Shown here in pieces: positions 1-11,570 of a stretch of 64,000 nucleotides of DNA. Position 1 is the stretch's first letter, and each line of letters begins with the position of its first letter. Below the pieces are notes generated by a model that saw nothing but the letters and a program-made list of their open reading frames with translations, did not search any database and was not told where the DNA came from. The stretch spans positions 2,157,275 to 2,221,274 of the forward strand of contig JAJEKV010000020.1 in NCBI GenBank assembly GCA_021234155.1. Reading direction: 5' to 3'. The DNA comes from Isoetes taiwanensis (taxonomy: Eukaryota > Streptophyta > Lycopodiopsida > Isoetales > Isoetaceae). Position numbers and translations under genes: made by a program.

Positions 1-78
1 ATAAAGATTTATTGTCGTTTGCAACTGCTTAGATATTTAGTGACAGCTTTGACAATCCCACAAAAGCACATCTGGCAA

Positions 79-3000
79 TCATCTAGACTTCTTATTCTGT
101 CGTTTCCGCTTCTTTATATCTCCGTTTTCCAGCTTATTTGTGTTATTGTCCATGACCTTATTTCTGCTGTTGTTCTTGCCTTTAGTCCCCGTGTTGAAAA
201 GAACAGTATCATTTCTCAAAGGAATAAATAAGTCACTCTCCGCTGGACATGGTTTTGCACCTGCAATGTTATCTGCATCAGAGGCTGGTGGGGTGAGAAG
301 GCGACCTGCTGTAGCCTGTTGTTTCTTAGAGTCTTCTGATGTGATAGGAAGAAAACAATCAGCAGCACCAGTTGAAAGTGGATCCCAACCCTCTGGGACA
401 TCAAAGAGTGACTTTTCATTTGTTGAATCCTTATCTGGTTGTAGCTTCTCAATAAGAATAGCTGCTTTGAAAGTTTTCTTGCGAGCAATGCCATGGAGTA
501 ATGCTGACCTGCAATTACCAGAATAAGTATACATGATTCAGACAGTACAAAATAAATGCAAGGGCATTAAAACAAGTACTTGCAACTTTGCGATAGTGCC
601 ACCCTTGCTTGCTCAATGGAGAGCCCAAACAGTGTGCTCATATTAGCAACATCATTTGGACCTCGAAGCTCCATCGCCGCCCTAGCACCACTGCTTACAA
701 TGATGTTCTTTCCACGAGTAATGCCTATCAACATCTGGCAATTGTTCAGAAATATATGAAAAAGGAAAAGCATTGTCAAAGGCCAAATACCTCAGATATC
801 TTAAAAGTTGACCATACAATATGCTAAAGGAGAAGGGAAGATCGGACAAAGAAAGATCTCCAAAAATGTGTTACCGATGAGTCAATTGTTTCTACCTAGT
901 GTTAAAGCCTTTATGCACAGACACTTACTATGTTGCATTTAGGACACAGTACTCACTACTGTATTCAGACTGATTTAAGCTTTGAAATGCGTGCTTTCAA
1001 ATCCTAGATAATCTAATTTTTTTTACTGTGCTTCACAACCCTTTTCTGTAATAAAAGAGGCTCGATTCCATGCATCAGTTATGACAACTACATTCCCTGG
1101 TCCAAAATGATTATGCAACCTTTGTGACTCTTCTACAATAACAGTGATCACCCAACTGCATATTTGCAGTTAAATCAGCTGGCTGCTGCATGTTTATCAG
1201 TTCCTCCAAATCCCCATTGAGAAAAGCTGATATGCAATCAAGCTGATACAAATGCCAGCGTTTGTGTGCTTCCTAGCTTTCAGCTTAAGAAACTCAGCAA
1301 ATATTTGTTGGAACTTCCTGAGATCCTTCTTGAAGTGTCCTTTCTTACCACAATGCCAGCACGTATGTGAAGTTCTGGAATCTATATCACTTTAAAAACC
1401 AGGGGAAATAGAATCAGAAGGAGAAGATTCAACCTTGGGATAATTGGCTGTTTCAACATTAAGATGCTTCTTTTTATCTCTCTCACCATCCAGCAATTGT
1501 TTCTGTAACTGATGAAAAGTAACCTTGATAGTTTTCTTCAGCTTATAGTGATCAGATATTCCTTGTATAAACCTTGCAGCGCATACATATATATTGATAT
1601 CTGCCATAGTACCTCATGCAATAATACCCTCCAAAATATTTATGATGTTGCAAATAATCTTGCATATTGACACAATCATCTAACTTGAGATTATTTATCT
1701 TTCCTTCTACGCATTCCTCTGAATTGGACCTTTTCTAACACAAGTAGCCTGGAAGAATTTTATTGCTTGTGTAAAAGATTTAAACTCTTGAATATTCCTG
1801 ACAGAATCAGTGGAAACACAGGTCCTCATATGATTCAGAGCCAGAAAATTTTCATGAACTCATCTTTGGTTTTAGGATCCCAATCTTCAGCCAAAACTTA
1901 TCCCAAATTTCGAAAATTGAGATTGGTTTCAAAGGCATCTCACCATGTAAAGTGAGTTTATCCAATACTGAATGGGTGAAATACATTAATGAACTGCTAT
2001 TATATACAGGATAAGGACTTGAAGAACTTGCAAGAACAGAATATCAGGGACAATTTCAGCTTCCGCGATCAAAGATAAATGCTGAATTATGAGATTAAGA
2101 CCAAGATCGAGTGGCCAGCCAGTCAAGTGAAGAATGAATTAGACGAATCTTGACCAATACTGGAAAGTATACAGCTGCATTAAACAGCCAATAACCTTGC
2201 AATAACTCCAAGATCTCAGCACAGAGACCTCTGATAGAAACAGATATAGGCCGAGATCCAAGACGTTTCAATCTGATCCAACCTGTTAGGACTAATCATT
2301 TACCTTTGTACTTGGACGTGAAATTTCTGTGAGGCAAAAAAGGACCATAAGCTGCTCTGATACCGTGATAGTCTAGGATAAACCCAAGCTAATGGAGATA
2401 GAATGAAAGATGTAAACAAGTCTTACGAGCCCGAGATATTGAAAAATATCCTAATGGAGCGCGACTATGGTGGCATCATATAGTTGTGCCATATCAGCAG
2501 CATAGCGAGTCAGCATAGGCATGCATACAGTCATCAGAATAGTGGGAATATAGAATATTCCTAACACTTTTAAGGCCTATCAGTCAAGGCTCTAAAAGCA
2601 GAAGACAAACAGTATTAGTACCACTGAGGCTGAACTCATAGTTACACAGTTCAAGAGATGAGGTGGTTGGCGCATTTATATAAAGATGGTGGCTTTCTGC
2701 TCAAAACTGCAGCTATCTACTGTGATAACAGTGGAGCAATAGCTCATGCAAAAGGCTACAAGATGTACTGTGTATAAAACATATGGATGTTAAGCTGTGG
2801 TTTGTCAAAGAGCAGCTCGAAAATGGCTATCTCTCTCTATCTTACTGCTCTACCAAACATCAAATTGCTGATGGTTTCATGAAACCTTTTGAATTTTAAA
2901 AATATCATACTAATAGAAAATGGGGAGATACAGAAAACGTTTGACATCTGAAAGTAGAAATGAGTGAGATACATACTTGAGCATTAGAAAATAAATCCTT

Positions 3001-3785
3001 CCGTGCTCTGGTATCAAAGACAGCAGCTGCGTAGTTAATCTCAAAGAAGATTCCACGCTGCAAAACTCAAATACTTTGGGTGAAATATTAAACAATGAAA
3101 TCCACAACTTTGTGCTATTATGTACCTCCATTGCAGTCTTCACCATTGAAGACTTTATCCGGAAAGGTAGTTTCTGACTGAAGTCAAATGAAACAATATC
3201 CACCTATATAATCAAGTACAGCAGGATGAGAAATCGACCATTTATCCGTGAAGTAACAATGCCAAGTTTAAGGCTAAGACATGATGTAAAATTTTCAGAT
3301 CAAACGCAATAGCCAATATGGGGAGCTCAAAGAAAGTAATTTGAATAAGACTCTAGATCAAATTTCCCTACCTCCATGTCATTGCATGCCTGAATGAACA
3401 ATTTTTGGTTTGTGGGCTGTACAGCGATGAGATCGTAAGTCTGAAGCACAGGATTTGCAGAATTCAATGCGCTTGCCTGCACAGCATCTTCTACCACAAC
3501 TGTCATCCTACTATATTGCCTAAATGGCACGCCTATGGGCACTCCTAAGACCTCCCTATGAAACCTTGCAGAATCAGCCATTGCAGGAGTTGCTGCTAGC
3601 AGGTCCTTCAAAGCTAGAGGTTGTATCCTGCATCTATCGGAGTCTGCCATTATTCTCGTAACCATGTGACTTACTGCAATGCTCACATAGCCTAATTCCA
3701 TGGCCCCAGACACAATTTCTCTCTTGCACTGCTCCTGCAAACCTTCTAAGTTGAGATTTAAATCGTAAAACATGGCGCCCGGCAT
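79..3785 (-). CDS. RPP30: Ribonuclease P/MRP protein subunit RPP30, 5 exons
   Basis: Protein subunit of RNase P and RNase MRP, nuclear enzymes for tRNA 5' processing and pre-rRNA processing. Exons on the minus strand: 3785-3372, 3203-3126, 3057-2977, 734-580, 508-79. All introns are GT-AG and phases match, giving about 385 codons. Family signatures are clear: FYDLNL near the N-terminus, GVPFRQYSRMTVVV, NPVLQTYDLIAVQP, DFSQKLPFR, a TRGKNIIVSSGA stretch and ELRGPNDVANMSTLFGLS. These follow the order of the known PHP-like fold of RPP30. The C-terminal exon adds a long acidic/polar tail ending in a basic KKRKR cluster that looks like a nuclear localisation signal. The first ATG at 3785 gives MPGAMFYDL; the ATG four codons later (3773) is the alternative, since relatives begin close to the FxDLN motif. 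Intron 3 (735-2976) is swollen by Copia sequence. No frame defects were seen, so the gene looks functional. Confidence 0.93.
1240..2365 (-). mobile_element. Copia retrotransposon 5' part: PBS and gag remnant
   Basis: Inside RPP30 intron 3, in the same orientation as the gene. Reading the minus strand, positions 2365-2354 give a GGTATCAGAGC primer-binding site, the sequence complementary to initiator tRNA-Met used by plant Copia elements. Further down, 1607-1392 encodes a gag-like segment, and near 1370-1330 there is a CCHC zinc knuckle (CWHCGKKGHFKKD) in a shifted frame. Stops and frameshifts show that it is dead. Integrase and RT are absent on this strand. Confidence 0.75.
2366..2566 (-). 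repeat. Copia LTR, about 201 bp
   Basis: On the minus strand this block begins TGTTAGGAATATTC and ends ACTATCA directly before the primer-binding site at 2365-2354. That is the expected TG...CA ends plus PBS layout of a Copia 5' LTR. A partner LTR was not found in the window, so the element is truncated. Confidence 0.65.
2570..2900 (+). mobile_element. Copia RNase H fragment, opposite strand
   Basis: The plus strand encodes the Copia RNase H tail in pieces: a TTEAE-like stretch near 2625, then AIYCDNSGAIAHAKG near 2710-2755, and FVKEQLENGYLSLSYCST plus HQIADGFMKPF towards 2890, with one frameshift around 2775. It lies head to head with the gag/PBS fragment on the other strand, so either two insertions or an inversion occurred in this intron. 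Confidence 0.8.
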
Positions 3786-3791
3786 CGCTAT

Positions 3792-3819
3792 AAACCCTAG
3801 AAATTCTTCTTAAACCCTA
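3792..3819 (+). promoter_or_regulatory. Two telo-box motifs upstream of RPP30
   Basis: AAACCCTA occurs at 3792-3799 and 3812-3819, 7 and 27 bp upstream of the RPP30 start. Telo-boxes of this sequence are known in promoters and 5' leaders of plant ribosome-biogenesis and translation genes, which fits an RNase P/MRP subunit. A TATTATATA element on the minus strand (about 3844-3836) is a candidate TATA box. Confidence 0.6.
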
Positions 3820-3895
3820 CAACCGGATACATGCGTATATAATAGAACATGTCTTTGACATCACTTTAAAAAGTGTGTAATGTCGTGTACGTGTG

Positions 3896-4040
3896 AATAA
3901 CGTACAAGGAAAATCTCCCCCGAGGTTTTTCAGGAAAATAATCTGCGAGGCAGCGCCACCAGCGCTCGTGCGCCGGCGGCACCGCCTCGCAGATTAGTAT
4001 TTGGAAAACCCGAGGGGGAGATTTTTCCGTGCGTAATATC
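3896..4040. repeat. Imperfect inverted repeat (hairpin element)
   Basis: The left arm, about 3909-3951, and right arm, about 3984-4027, are complementary through the cores AAATCTCCCCC / GGGGGAGATTT and AATCTGCGAGGC / GCCTCGCAGATT, with a GC-rich loop. Weaker pairing extends outwards (AACGTACAAGG with CCGTGCGTAAT). It may be a small foldback MITE. It lies about 110 bp upstream of the RPP30 start codon. Confidence 0.7.
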
Positions 4041-5250
4041 ACACCAACTGGGATTACGTACAATACGTGGCCTCTATGTCATAGCCACGTCATCAATGTT
4101 TATAATGTTCTAGGGGGCAATCCTCTTGTTGGAGGGTGGAGTGACATATAGAAGGCCTTGATTTAATTTGAATATAATATCCCATAAAATATTCTAAATA
4201 TGCGGTTGCGATTGTCTGGGATTAGTTAGAGTTTTTGGACTACGTAATTAATGGCAGGGGAGGCATTCCGCCCCATAGGGGCTCGAGGCACGGGACGTAA
4301 TAAATAGGGAGGTCAAAATTACGAAAATGAAGACTAGTTCTTGAAATCATCTGTTCCAGCGACCTCTGTTCTGAAGCAAATTCGAATCAAGGTCTCGAAA
4401 TCAAGGTCTCAGAATCCTCTTCCAGCCGGAATAAGGCAAAATCTTGTGCATTTTTGAAAGACGTATCACCAAAGGCTACACTAAGGAAACTCTGGAAGCC
4501 CCTTTCCCGACTTTCTGACACCATAGCCATGCTCCAAGTTCTTTAACCAAGCCAGGTACCTATTGCTGGCTCTCCGCTTTGAGTCCTTCAACCAAGCCGA
4601 GTACAGTGCTGCCAAAACAGAGCTCCTTTGTTCCGACAGTCTCCTTGAAGGTCGTTTTGAAGAGCGGCTTGAAACAGAGCAAAAGTGGTGCCGCTCTGCA
4701 AGTGGCGAAGAAGATTACACGAAAATTGAAGGGACGGAATTTGACAGTAATTTAGACCTCCCGTTTTTTGCGAACACTTTGTAATAATTAGACGGCAGAT
4801 ATTGTTTAGGATTTCTTAGATGATAGAGATTGTTTGGGATTTCTTTGGCAAATAAGTGGAAGGTGGATAGCTATACAATGCCCTTCGGTTATGGCAGTGG
4901 GATGGGCAGCGGCAGGGGCATCTGTAATCGGTGGAGGATCACAAGTTGTAGTTGCTACAGGCCCATCTTTTCCGTGGCTCCTCAACCTCCAGTCTTGCAC
5001 TGCATGCTATGAATCCAATCCATAGATCTACTGGTTGATCCAACTCGAATGTGAGATGCTTCCCGACGATAAAGATTTAGGGGATTTCAACCATGGAAGC
5101 AATCTATCTCCATGAAGACCAAATCAACTGGATGACGCATCTACCCAATTCTGTGAATTAGTATGCAATATACTCCTTGCTAAAAACACTGTAACATAAT
5201 TAGATTGCTACATTTTCCCAGTCACTTTCATATGCTTCTCACAGATTGTT
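4041..5250. other. Intergenic, no supported gene
   Basis: Only short ORFs without recognisable family motifs were seen. A GAAATCAAGGTCTC-like unit is repeated side by side near 4383-4410. The composition shifts to higher GC near 4880-5000. Nothing here can be assigned. Confidence 0.4.
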
Positions 5251-5272
5251 TAGACATTTTGAAAATTAAAAT

Positions 5273-5477
5273 TACCTGATTTGTGTGTTGAAGCAGCAGC
5301 GCTAGGATGTGCCAATGTACTGATGGAAGGACTTTGAGTCCTACGGGCTCGTTCAACAGCTTCTTTCTTTACATGTTCACGAATGCGGTTCCTTTCTTTC
5401 CTTGAGGACCTCAGACTTTTTGGGCTTTTGATAAGCGGCAGTGGTTTGGACGAAATATATGCAATTTTCTGAGCCTG
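5273..5477 (-). CDS. Possible orphan exon, basic helical peptide
   Basis: An open minus-strand block lies between an acceptor-like TTTCAG (just above 5477) and a donor-like GTAATT (just below 5273). It encodes about 68 residues rich in Arg, Lys and Ser with a predicted helix (SLRSSRKERNRIREHVKKEA). No family was recognised and no partner exon was found in the flanks. It could be chance or a relic. Confidence 0.2.
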
Positions 5478-5519
5478 AAATTGCTGTCTAGCATTATCTA
5501 CTAATGGCAACAGTCATGG

Positions 5520-6490
5520 AGAAGGAATTATGCTTGAATGGAGTTGAGTTATTGCACCAGGGCTTTGAGAATCCTTTACCATTCATGGAGAGCCTTATTG
5601 TAGCTTCTCTCCTTATACAAAAAAAAAAATCCTATGCCCCAGTTTAGTTGGAGTTGTTTTTGATGAGGCCAACCGCCTAGAAAATTTAGGAATACCATCC
5701 CAGAGATTTTGAACCAACTGTTTCCTTTACTATATTAAGATGAACCTCCAGAACAACTTTTAACTGATAGTGGCTGCAGTGTACCTAGTGTTTGTGACTT
5801 TATACCTACCTTTGGGGACTTGAAGCTATTTCCCTCTCTAATTTTTGTAGTGCTAGTACAACTAATCCCCACTAACCCTTGCTAATCCAGAAGTCACACC
5901 TGCTGTTTTTCATGCGCTAACCCATTTAACCAATTTGGGATGTCCCAAAAAATATGGAATAAATCAGTTGGCTCCTCAAATGGTTTGTGTGCTGACAACT
6001 TGCATTTCGACCCTGGAAAGTTACCAAGATAAAGCTGTGCATTCATAGAAGACCTTTCTTGGGGCTTTATATCCTTTGTTTGAACTACTGAAGACGCTCT
6101 TCCAACCATAAATCCATCGAGTCCGATGACATGCATGACACCCACCATGCATGCCATAATGATGCATATATGTTAAAAGTGAAAAGAAGCAAAAACGTTT
6201 AAGGAGAACGTGGACATTATTATATGTGGTTTCACAAGTAGACCTCTCGGAGGCACTTGTGGCTTAAATCTTAAGAAGCTTGCATATTCTCTCAATAGAT
6301 GAAACATATAGACATATATATTTTCAAAGCTAAGCTTTAGTCCATGTTCAAGTATAGTCTCCACCTTCATAAAGTAGGCTTAAAAAATGTCACTAAATTG
6401 ATCCTCCTCAAGTTCCATCAATAAGTTGTGTGAAATGACGTTTTTGTCAAAAACCAGACTTATATGCTTAAAACAATGAGCACTCACTTA
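5520..6490. other. Intergenic, nothing recognised
   Basis: Short ORFs only, for example 87 codons on the minus strand at 5894-6157, with no family motif. The sequence grows more AT-rich towards 6490. Confidence 0.35.
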
Positions 6491-6983
6491 TGGTATATTT
6501 AACAAAATTTAGACTTATTCAAATCTAATAGATATATACTTCAAGGATGTCATAATAAGATCAACAGTATTTTTAACTCTTATTGATTTTAATCATTTGT
6601 TTTGTTTATCTCTAGATTAAAAGTATGAAGGTTACCAAAATATAAAATTGCTTTCTAAATTAATTTTCACTTTGATTTATTTAGAATTATCTAAAATAAA
6701 TGCTATATAATTGAAATGTTATTTTTTCAGAATAGGTAAAGAAAGTTTTAGATTTGGAATTAATTAAATGATTATGTTTATCTGTAAATACATTGAATAA
6801 TTTATTATTGATTAAGTTTCAATATATTTTGTTTCATTAATAATAAATTATTCAATAGTTATTACTAAAATATTAACTTTATAATTTAATTGATTTCGAT
6901 CTAAAAACTTTCTTAAACGTGTTTTTAAAAGTATAAAAGTTTATAAATTGAGAAATTTTTCATAATAGTTTTAAGTCAATCGC
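6491..6983 (+). repeat. AT-rich direct repeat, copy 1
   Basis: Nearly the same sequence recurs at 7784-8157. Matching parts are 6491-6575 with 7784-7865, and about 6693-6983 with 7869-8157. Copy 1 holds roughly 117 bp (6576-6692) missing from copy 2. No coding content. Confidence 0.85.
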
Positions 6984-7783
6984 TTAGAGGAAAATAAACC
7001 TGTAAATGCAACTGACCATGTGCAGTATGGCTATGAGTCAAGCAGTGTTCAAACACGTGTTTGCAACGTAAGAAAATTATTGATATAAACCTTAATTTAT
7101 AGCAGCCATGGACTTAATAAGGGTTCTCCTTTCTAGACACAGAAAGAGACATGAGATCTTAATACAACAAGTGGTTAGAATTCGAAATTGAAGCTTTTGA
7201 GCTTTGGCTAAGATTCAAAATTGAAAGAAAAGAGTCTAAGAAACGAAATTAGGAATACCTTATTTCTCCCCTGTCCTAACTTCTGCCTTGCCACACACAC
7301 AATGGTCGTTGCTGCTCTATTATTCTGTTGCTCTGTTGCTCATTTCTCGGGCCACCCCTCGCCGGCCCCCCCCTGCTTTGCCCCTTCTGGGATGTGATCC
7401 AATAAGGTTTGCAATCACTGTATTTATTGTCAAATCTGAGAAAATATGTTTGAAAGGTGTTTTTAGGGCAGACAGTCCATTACGATATACATTACTAACT
7501 CTATAGGTTATGGTATTTTAGATTTGAAATTGATATGTAATAAAGGAAGTACAAGTTAGGCAAGAAATTTGAAGGAGGTTTAAGAAAAAAAGCGGATACA
7601 AATCACATGTTATTATGACATGTCATACCATTTGATGCGTGGCATTTAAGACAAACCATACAAAAATGGAAAAGATTAATTGAAGGCATCTAAGTACTCC
7701 TAATATATACTCCCTAAAGAAAATACAATTACTTGATCATTCTTTCAAAAAAGACACAAACAAATGACACAACTTCGAAAGTA

Positions 7784-8157
7784 TGGCATATTTAACAAAA
7801 TTTAGACTTATTCAAATCTAATAGATATATACTTCAAGGATATCATAATAAGATCAACAATATTATTTAAAATAAATGCTATATAATTGAAATGTTATTT
7901 TTTCAGAATAGGTAAAGAAAGTTTTAGATTTGGAATTAATTAAATGAATATGTTTATCTATAAATACATTGAATAATTTATTATTGATTAAGTTTCAATA
8001 TATTTTGTTTCATTAATAATAAATTATTCAATAGTCATTACTAAAATATTAACTTTATAATTTAATTGATTTCGACCTAAAAACTTTCTTACGTGTTTTT
8101 AAAAGTATAAAAGTTTGTAAATTGAGAAATTTTTCATAATAGTTTTAAGTCAATCGT
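7784..8157 (+). repeat. AT-rich direct repeat, copy 2
   Basis: Second copy of the 6491-6983 repeat, differing by few substitutions and lacking an internal block of about 117 bp. A diverged inverted copy of its first 60 bp sits at about 8416-8475, so 7784-8475 may be a non-autonomous element with inverted ends. Confidence 0.85.
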
Positions 8158-8415
8158 TTATCGAACCATCGGATTTCATTTGCAAATTATCAGGATTGCC
8201 GAATTTTAAATTTGTGAAATCACTAAAAATTAAAATTTTATATTCTAGAAATGTCGAATTCTAAATAAGTTCAAGTGATAATTAGTCTGAAAAGTAATTT
8301 TGAATTTTTATAATCATTAAGGCCTTAACTTAAAGATAAACTTATATAATTAAAACTCATAAAAATTATAACAATTAAGAAAAATTAAATAATATATATA
8401 GATTCTTATAATGGA

Positions 8416-8475
8416 GTCCTTGAAGTGCTATCTATTAAATCTGAATAAGTTTAAGTTTTGTTGAATATGTCATAC
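8416..8475 (-). repeat. Inverted partial copy of the AT-rich repeat
   Basis: The reverse complement resembles 7784-7845 (for example CATATTCAACAAAACTTAAAC against CATATTTAACAAAATTTAGAC, then ACTTCAAGGA). It is compatible with a terminal inverted repeat. Confidence 0.6.
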
Positions 8476-8782
8476 TTCCATGTTGATCATTATGCATGGA
8501 CCTATAAGGTACACTGATAAACTCTTCCCAATCACTATATGGTGGGTGAAAATATATTCTAGGTAATTGTATAGAAATTCTAAGTGGCATGAATGCCTCT
8601 CTAAAAGAATAAAGTGCTAGACAAAAGAAATTTAGTGTAAATATCTAACAAAATATAAGATTACTAGAAAAAAAAATTGGAATTATCTATGGTTTTCAGG
8701 TTGCTTTTCCGGGGATGTTTTCTGGCGATGCGTCGAGCTTAGGAACGGAGCGGTGGGCTTGGGGAAGGGGGGTTTGAAGTGG

Positions 8783-11189
8783 ATGGAATCAGCGGGAGAC
8801 GGAGCGGCAGGTAGGACGGGGGCCTGAAGAAAGGGCGCTCTTGTGGTCAGTTGTGGTTTTTTTCCGCCGTTTAACTAAAGTCGGAGTAAATTAGGTGTGA
8901 GCAAGCAGGAGAGTGGAGAGTTAGAGGTGAAGAGAGAACAGAAGAATTTCGAATTGAAAAGATGTGTGGCAGAGAAAGGGGGAAAGCAAGGTTTAGAATT
9001 CGAGCTGTATCGATGTGAAAGTAAGAGTCATGTTGATTGGATATCTTTTGTTTGAATTAAGTTGTAGGCAGAAGAGAACGGGCTGGACATGCAAAGGGAA
9101 GACCTGAAGCTTTGATCAGTGGACGAATTTTACCTATAGCAAATCTGGGTTGGACAATCAAAGGGCATGTAACAAGAAAGGGGGTGCTAAGATCGTATAC
9201 AAATGCTCGTGGTCCAGGGCATGTTTTCCATATTGAGCTGATTGATGATGCTGTATGTTGTTGGTATTAGTGTTTGGAAGCTATGTGTGTGAGGGTTTAG
9301 GAATTATGAACAAGTCTTCACTTTATTGCAGAATACAGAAATTCAGGCTTGTATGTTTGACGATGCAGCAACTATGTTTTTTGATGCATTTGAAGTCGGC
9401 CGGGTAAGAGAGAGTGTCGTATATTATTTTAAATTGCATTTGTAATTGGTTCTTAGTATTGTTGAATGGATGTACAGACTTATTACATTTCAAGAGGGAA
9501 GATGAATCCTGCCAACAAGAAATACTCGAGATTGAAGAATGACTATGAAGTGATCCTCAATAGTGGTTCGTTTGTAAAGGAAACTAAAGATGAGGATGCT
9601 GCAGTTTGTGGAAGTACTGAAGCAGGCTACAATTTTTTTTTTTTTTTTTTTTTTTTTGAAGGCAAGAATGATCTGTATTGTATTCAAAAGATAAGAGTGT
9701 TTACACATACAGTGAGTCCAGAGCTGCTATCACTTCTCCAATCCATGATAAGCAGTCCAGACTCTAGCCCAGTACCATTTTGTTCCAATAGTTAGCAGGA
9801 TATATAGGCAGACGGACACTGATTGGTATGGATTCACATTGTGTGAATGTGACAATAGATATATAATATACGTGTAGACAATTAGAAAATAATCTACTTT
9901 GCATATGCAGATGTTGTGGGAATTGTGCGTAGTGTATCCAATGGAGTAAGCATCCGGAAAAAGTCAGATAATGAAGAGGTTGCTAAAGGTGAGATCACTA
10001 TTGAAGATGAAAGGTATATGTAGGTTCATTGTATTTTGTGTATCTTAAATGACATGGAATTGAAAGATATGATTCTATATTCAGTAATAGAAGTGTGAGA
10101 GCTAGTTTGTGGAAGAATCTTGCATTAAGTGAAGGCGAATCATTATTACGGCTACTTGATGAGGCTCCTGTAATTTCACTGACAGCGGTTCGAGTAACTG
10201 AAATTTTAGGTTTGTATTTAATCTATAATTATCTATGTTATGACAAAAAGAGATTTATAATGCAACTGTAATTAACAGGTCTATCATTGTCTACTACGAA
10301 TGATACGACAATGGAAATAAACCCAGACAATTCAATGGCTGAACGTTTACAATTGTGGTAAGGGATTTTCTATAGTCACAGAGGTGACCTCATAATGTGA
10401 TTATTGATGTTACCTGCAGGTATAATAATCATGGGAAAAATGCAATATGTACACCTGTTGGTGTTGGATTGCCTCGTCATCACGTCACATTGGATCCTAG
10501 AACAGTGAAAAGGTACAAAGGTCATTGATTTTAGTTGTTTGATGCAATAGTAGATGCTGTTTGCTGAGTTAAAATTGGTTGCTTTGTATAAAGCCCACAT
10601 ACTTCAATGTGAATGCATCGATCAGTTATATTGATCCGGATCAATCCCTATGGTATGAAGCTTGTGAAATGTGTGCAAAGAAGGTGATTAAACAAAGTGA
10701 AGCCCATTGGTATCAGACTTGCCAGCGAATTGTTTCGGCCTATAAAAGGTAAATTGAAGCTTCTGAAATGATTATGATTTGTTAAACATAACATTTTGCT
10801 GTATTATAGATATGCGTTATTTGCGAAGTTAGCAGATTGGACTGCAGAAATATCAGTGACTGCATTCAATGAAGAAGCCGAAGAGATCTTGGGCCATACC
10901 GCAGATGATCTATATGAAGTTAGATCTCAGGTATGCAATCTTGGCAATTCTACTTTCGTTCAAACTAATCTCATAAATTCGTGGTACTTTTTTGCAGGAT
11001 GTCGATGACAAAATGTACCGGGCTGAATTAAGGAAGGCAACCTGGATACCGAAGCTATTTCAATTGAGTGTAGTCGAGACACTATACATGGATCAGAAAA
11101 GACGTAGGACAACAATTCGAGAAGTGCTTCCAGTAAATTGGAGTGCAGAATGTAAAATCTTGCTAGAGCAAATACGAAATCTTGAATAG
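8783..11189 (+). CDS. RPA1-like single-stranded-DNA-binding protein (RPA70), interrupted
   Basis: Relative of replication protein A large subunit, which coats single-stranded DNA in replication and repair. Exons: 8783-8810 (tentative), 9068-9252, 9332-9403, 9478-about 9632, 9911-10013, 10085-10209, 10279-10357, 10420-10504, 10594-10748, 10810-10930, 10998-11189. The order of RPA70 domains is visible: DBD-A (GWTIKGHVTRKGVLRSY, YYISRGKMNPANKKYS), DBD-B (DVVGIVRSVSN, IRKKSDNEEVAKGEIT, ASLWKNLA) and DBD-C (WYEACEMCAKKV, AFNEEAEEILGHTADDLY). The usual N-terminal protein-interaction domain is not found. In DBD-C the first CxxC of the zinc site is present, but the third cysteine position reads Tyr (HWYQTC where relatives have WCxxC). 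Exon 4 runs into 25 T residues and the following roughly 18-residue end of that module is missing. Other junctions are in phase, so it is either a recently damaged or a diverged copy. Confidence 0.8.
9633..9830 (-). mobile_element. Probable antisense retroposon insertion with poly-A tail (poly-T on plus)
   Basis: 25 consecutive T at 9633-9657 break RPA1 exon 4 right after the YN of a conserved YNF motif. On the minus strand the sequence ends GCCTTC followed by the A run, resembling the TTC-poly(A) end of the LINE at 34.3 kb. The other boundary is not visible; 9830 is a guess before the next splice acceptor. Confidence 0.5.
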
Positions 11190-11570
11190 GCAACATAAGA
11201 CATGTAAAAGGTTTGTAACTATTTTGTTAAAAGTAGTTGTATGAGTACTTTGATAGAATGAATAATGTGATTACTCTTAATAGATAATGTTTGTCGATTA
11301 TGATCGTATACGCCTATTTGTCTTGTAAACTGTAGCTGACTCTCTGCATGATTGTTTACATAGAGTCTGTTAGACATTCTAGAATGGGACTCGCAAGAAA
11401 CCAACAAACCGCCCGTAGGCTTCTCATTCATCTCAGCAGATTTTCTACAATGGTGGACAGTGGGTAGCCGCACACATGCGTACTACCCATGAAAAATCAA
11501 GGGAAAATCCAATTATATCATTTCGACCCCAAAACAAGTACAATGCTAATAGATGAGTGGTTGATGTACC

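Noticed and set aside
140-526. A 128-codon plus-strand frame
   Set aside because: It is antisense to RPP30 exon 5, which matches the family; the plus frame has no motif.
9490-9795. Frames with poly-Phe or poly-Lys
   Set aside because: Products of the 25-nt T tract within the interrupted RPA exon; not a natural domain.
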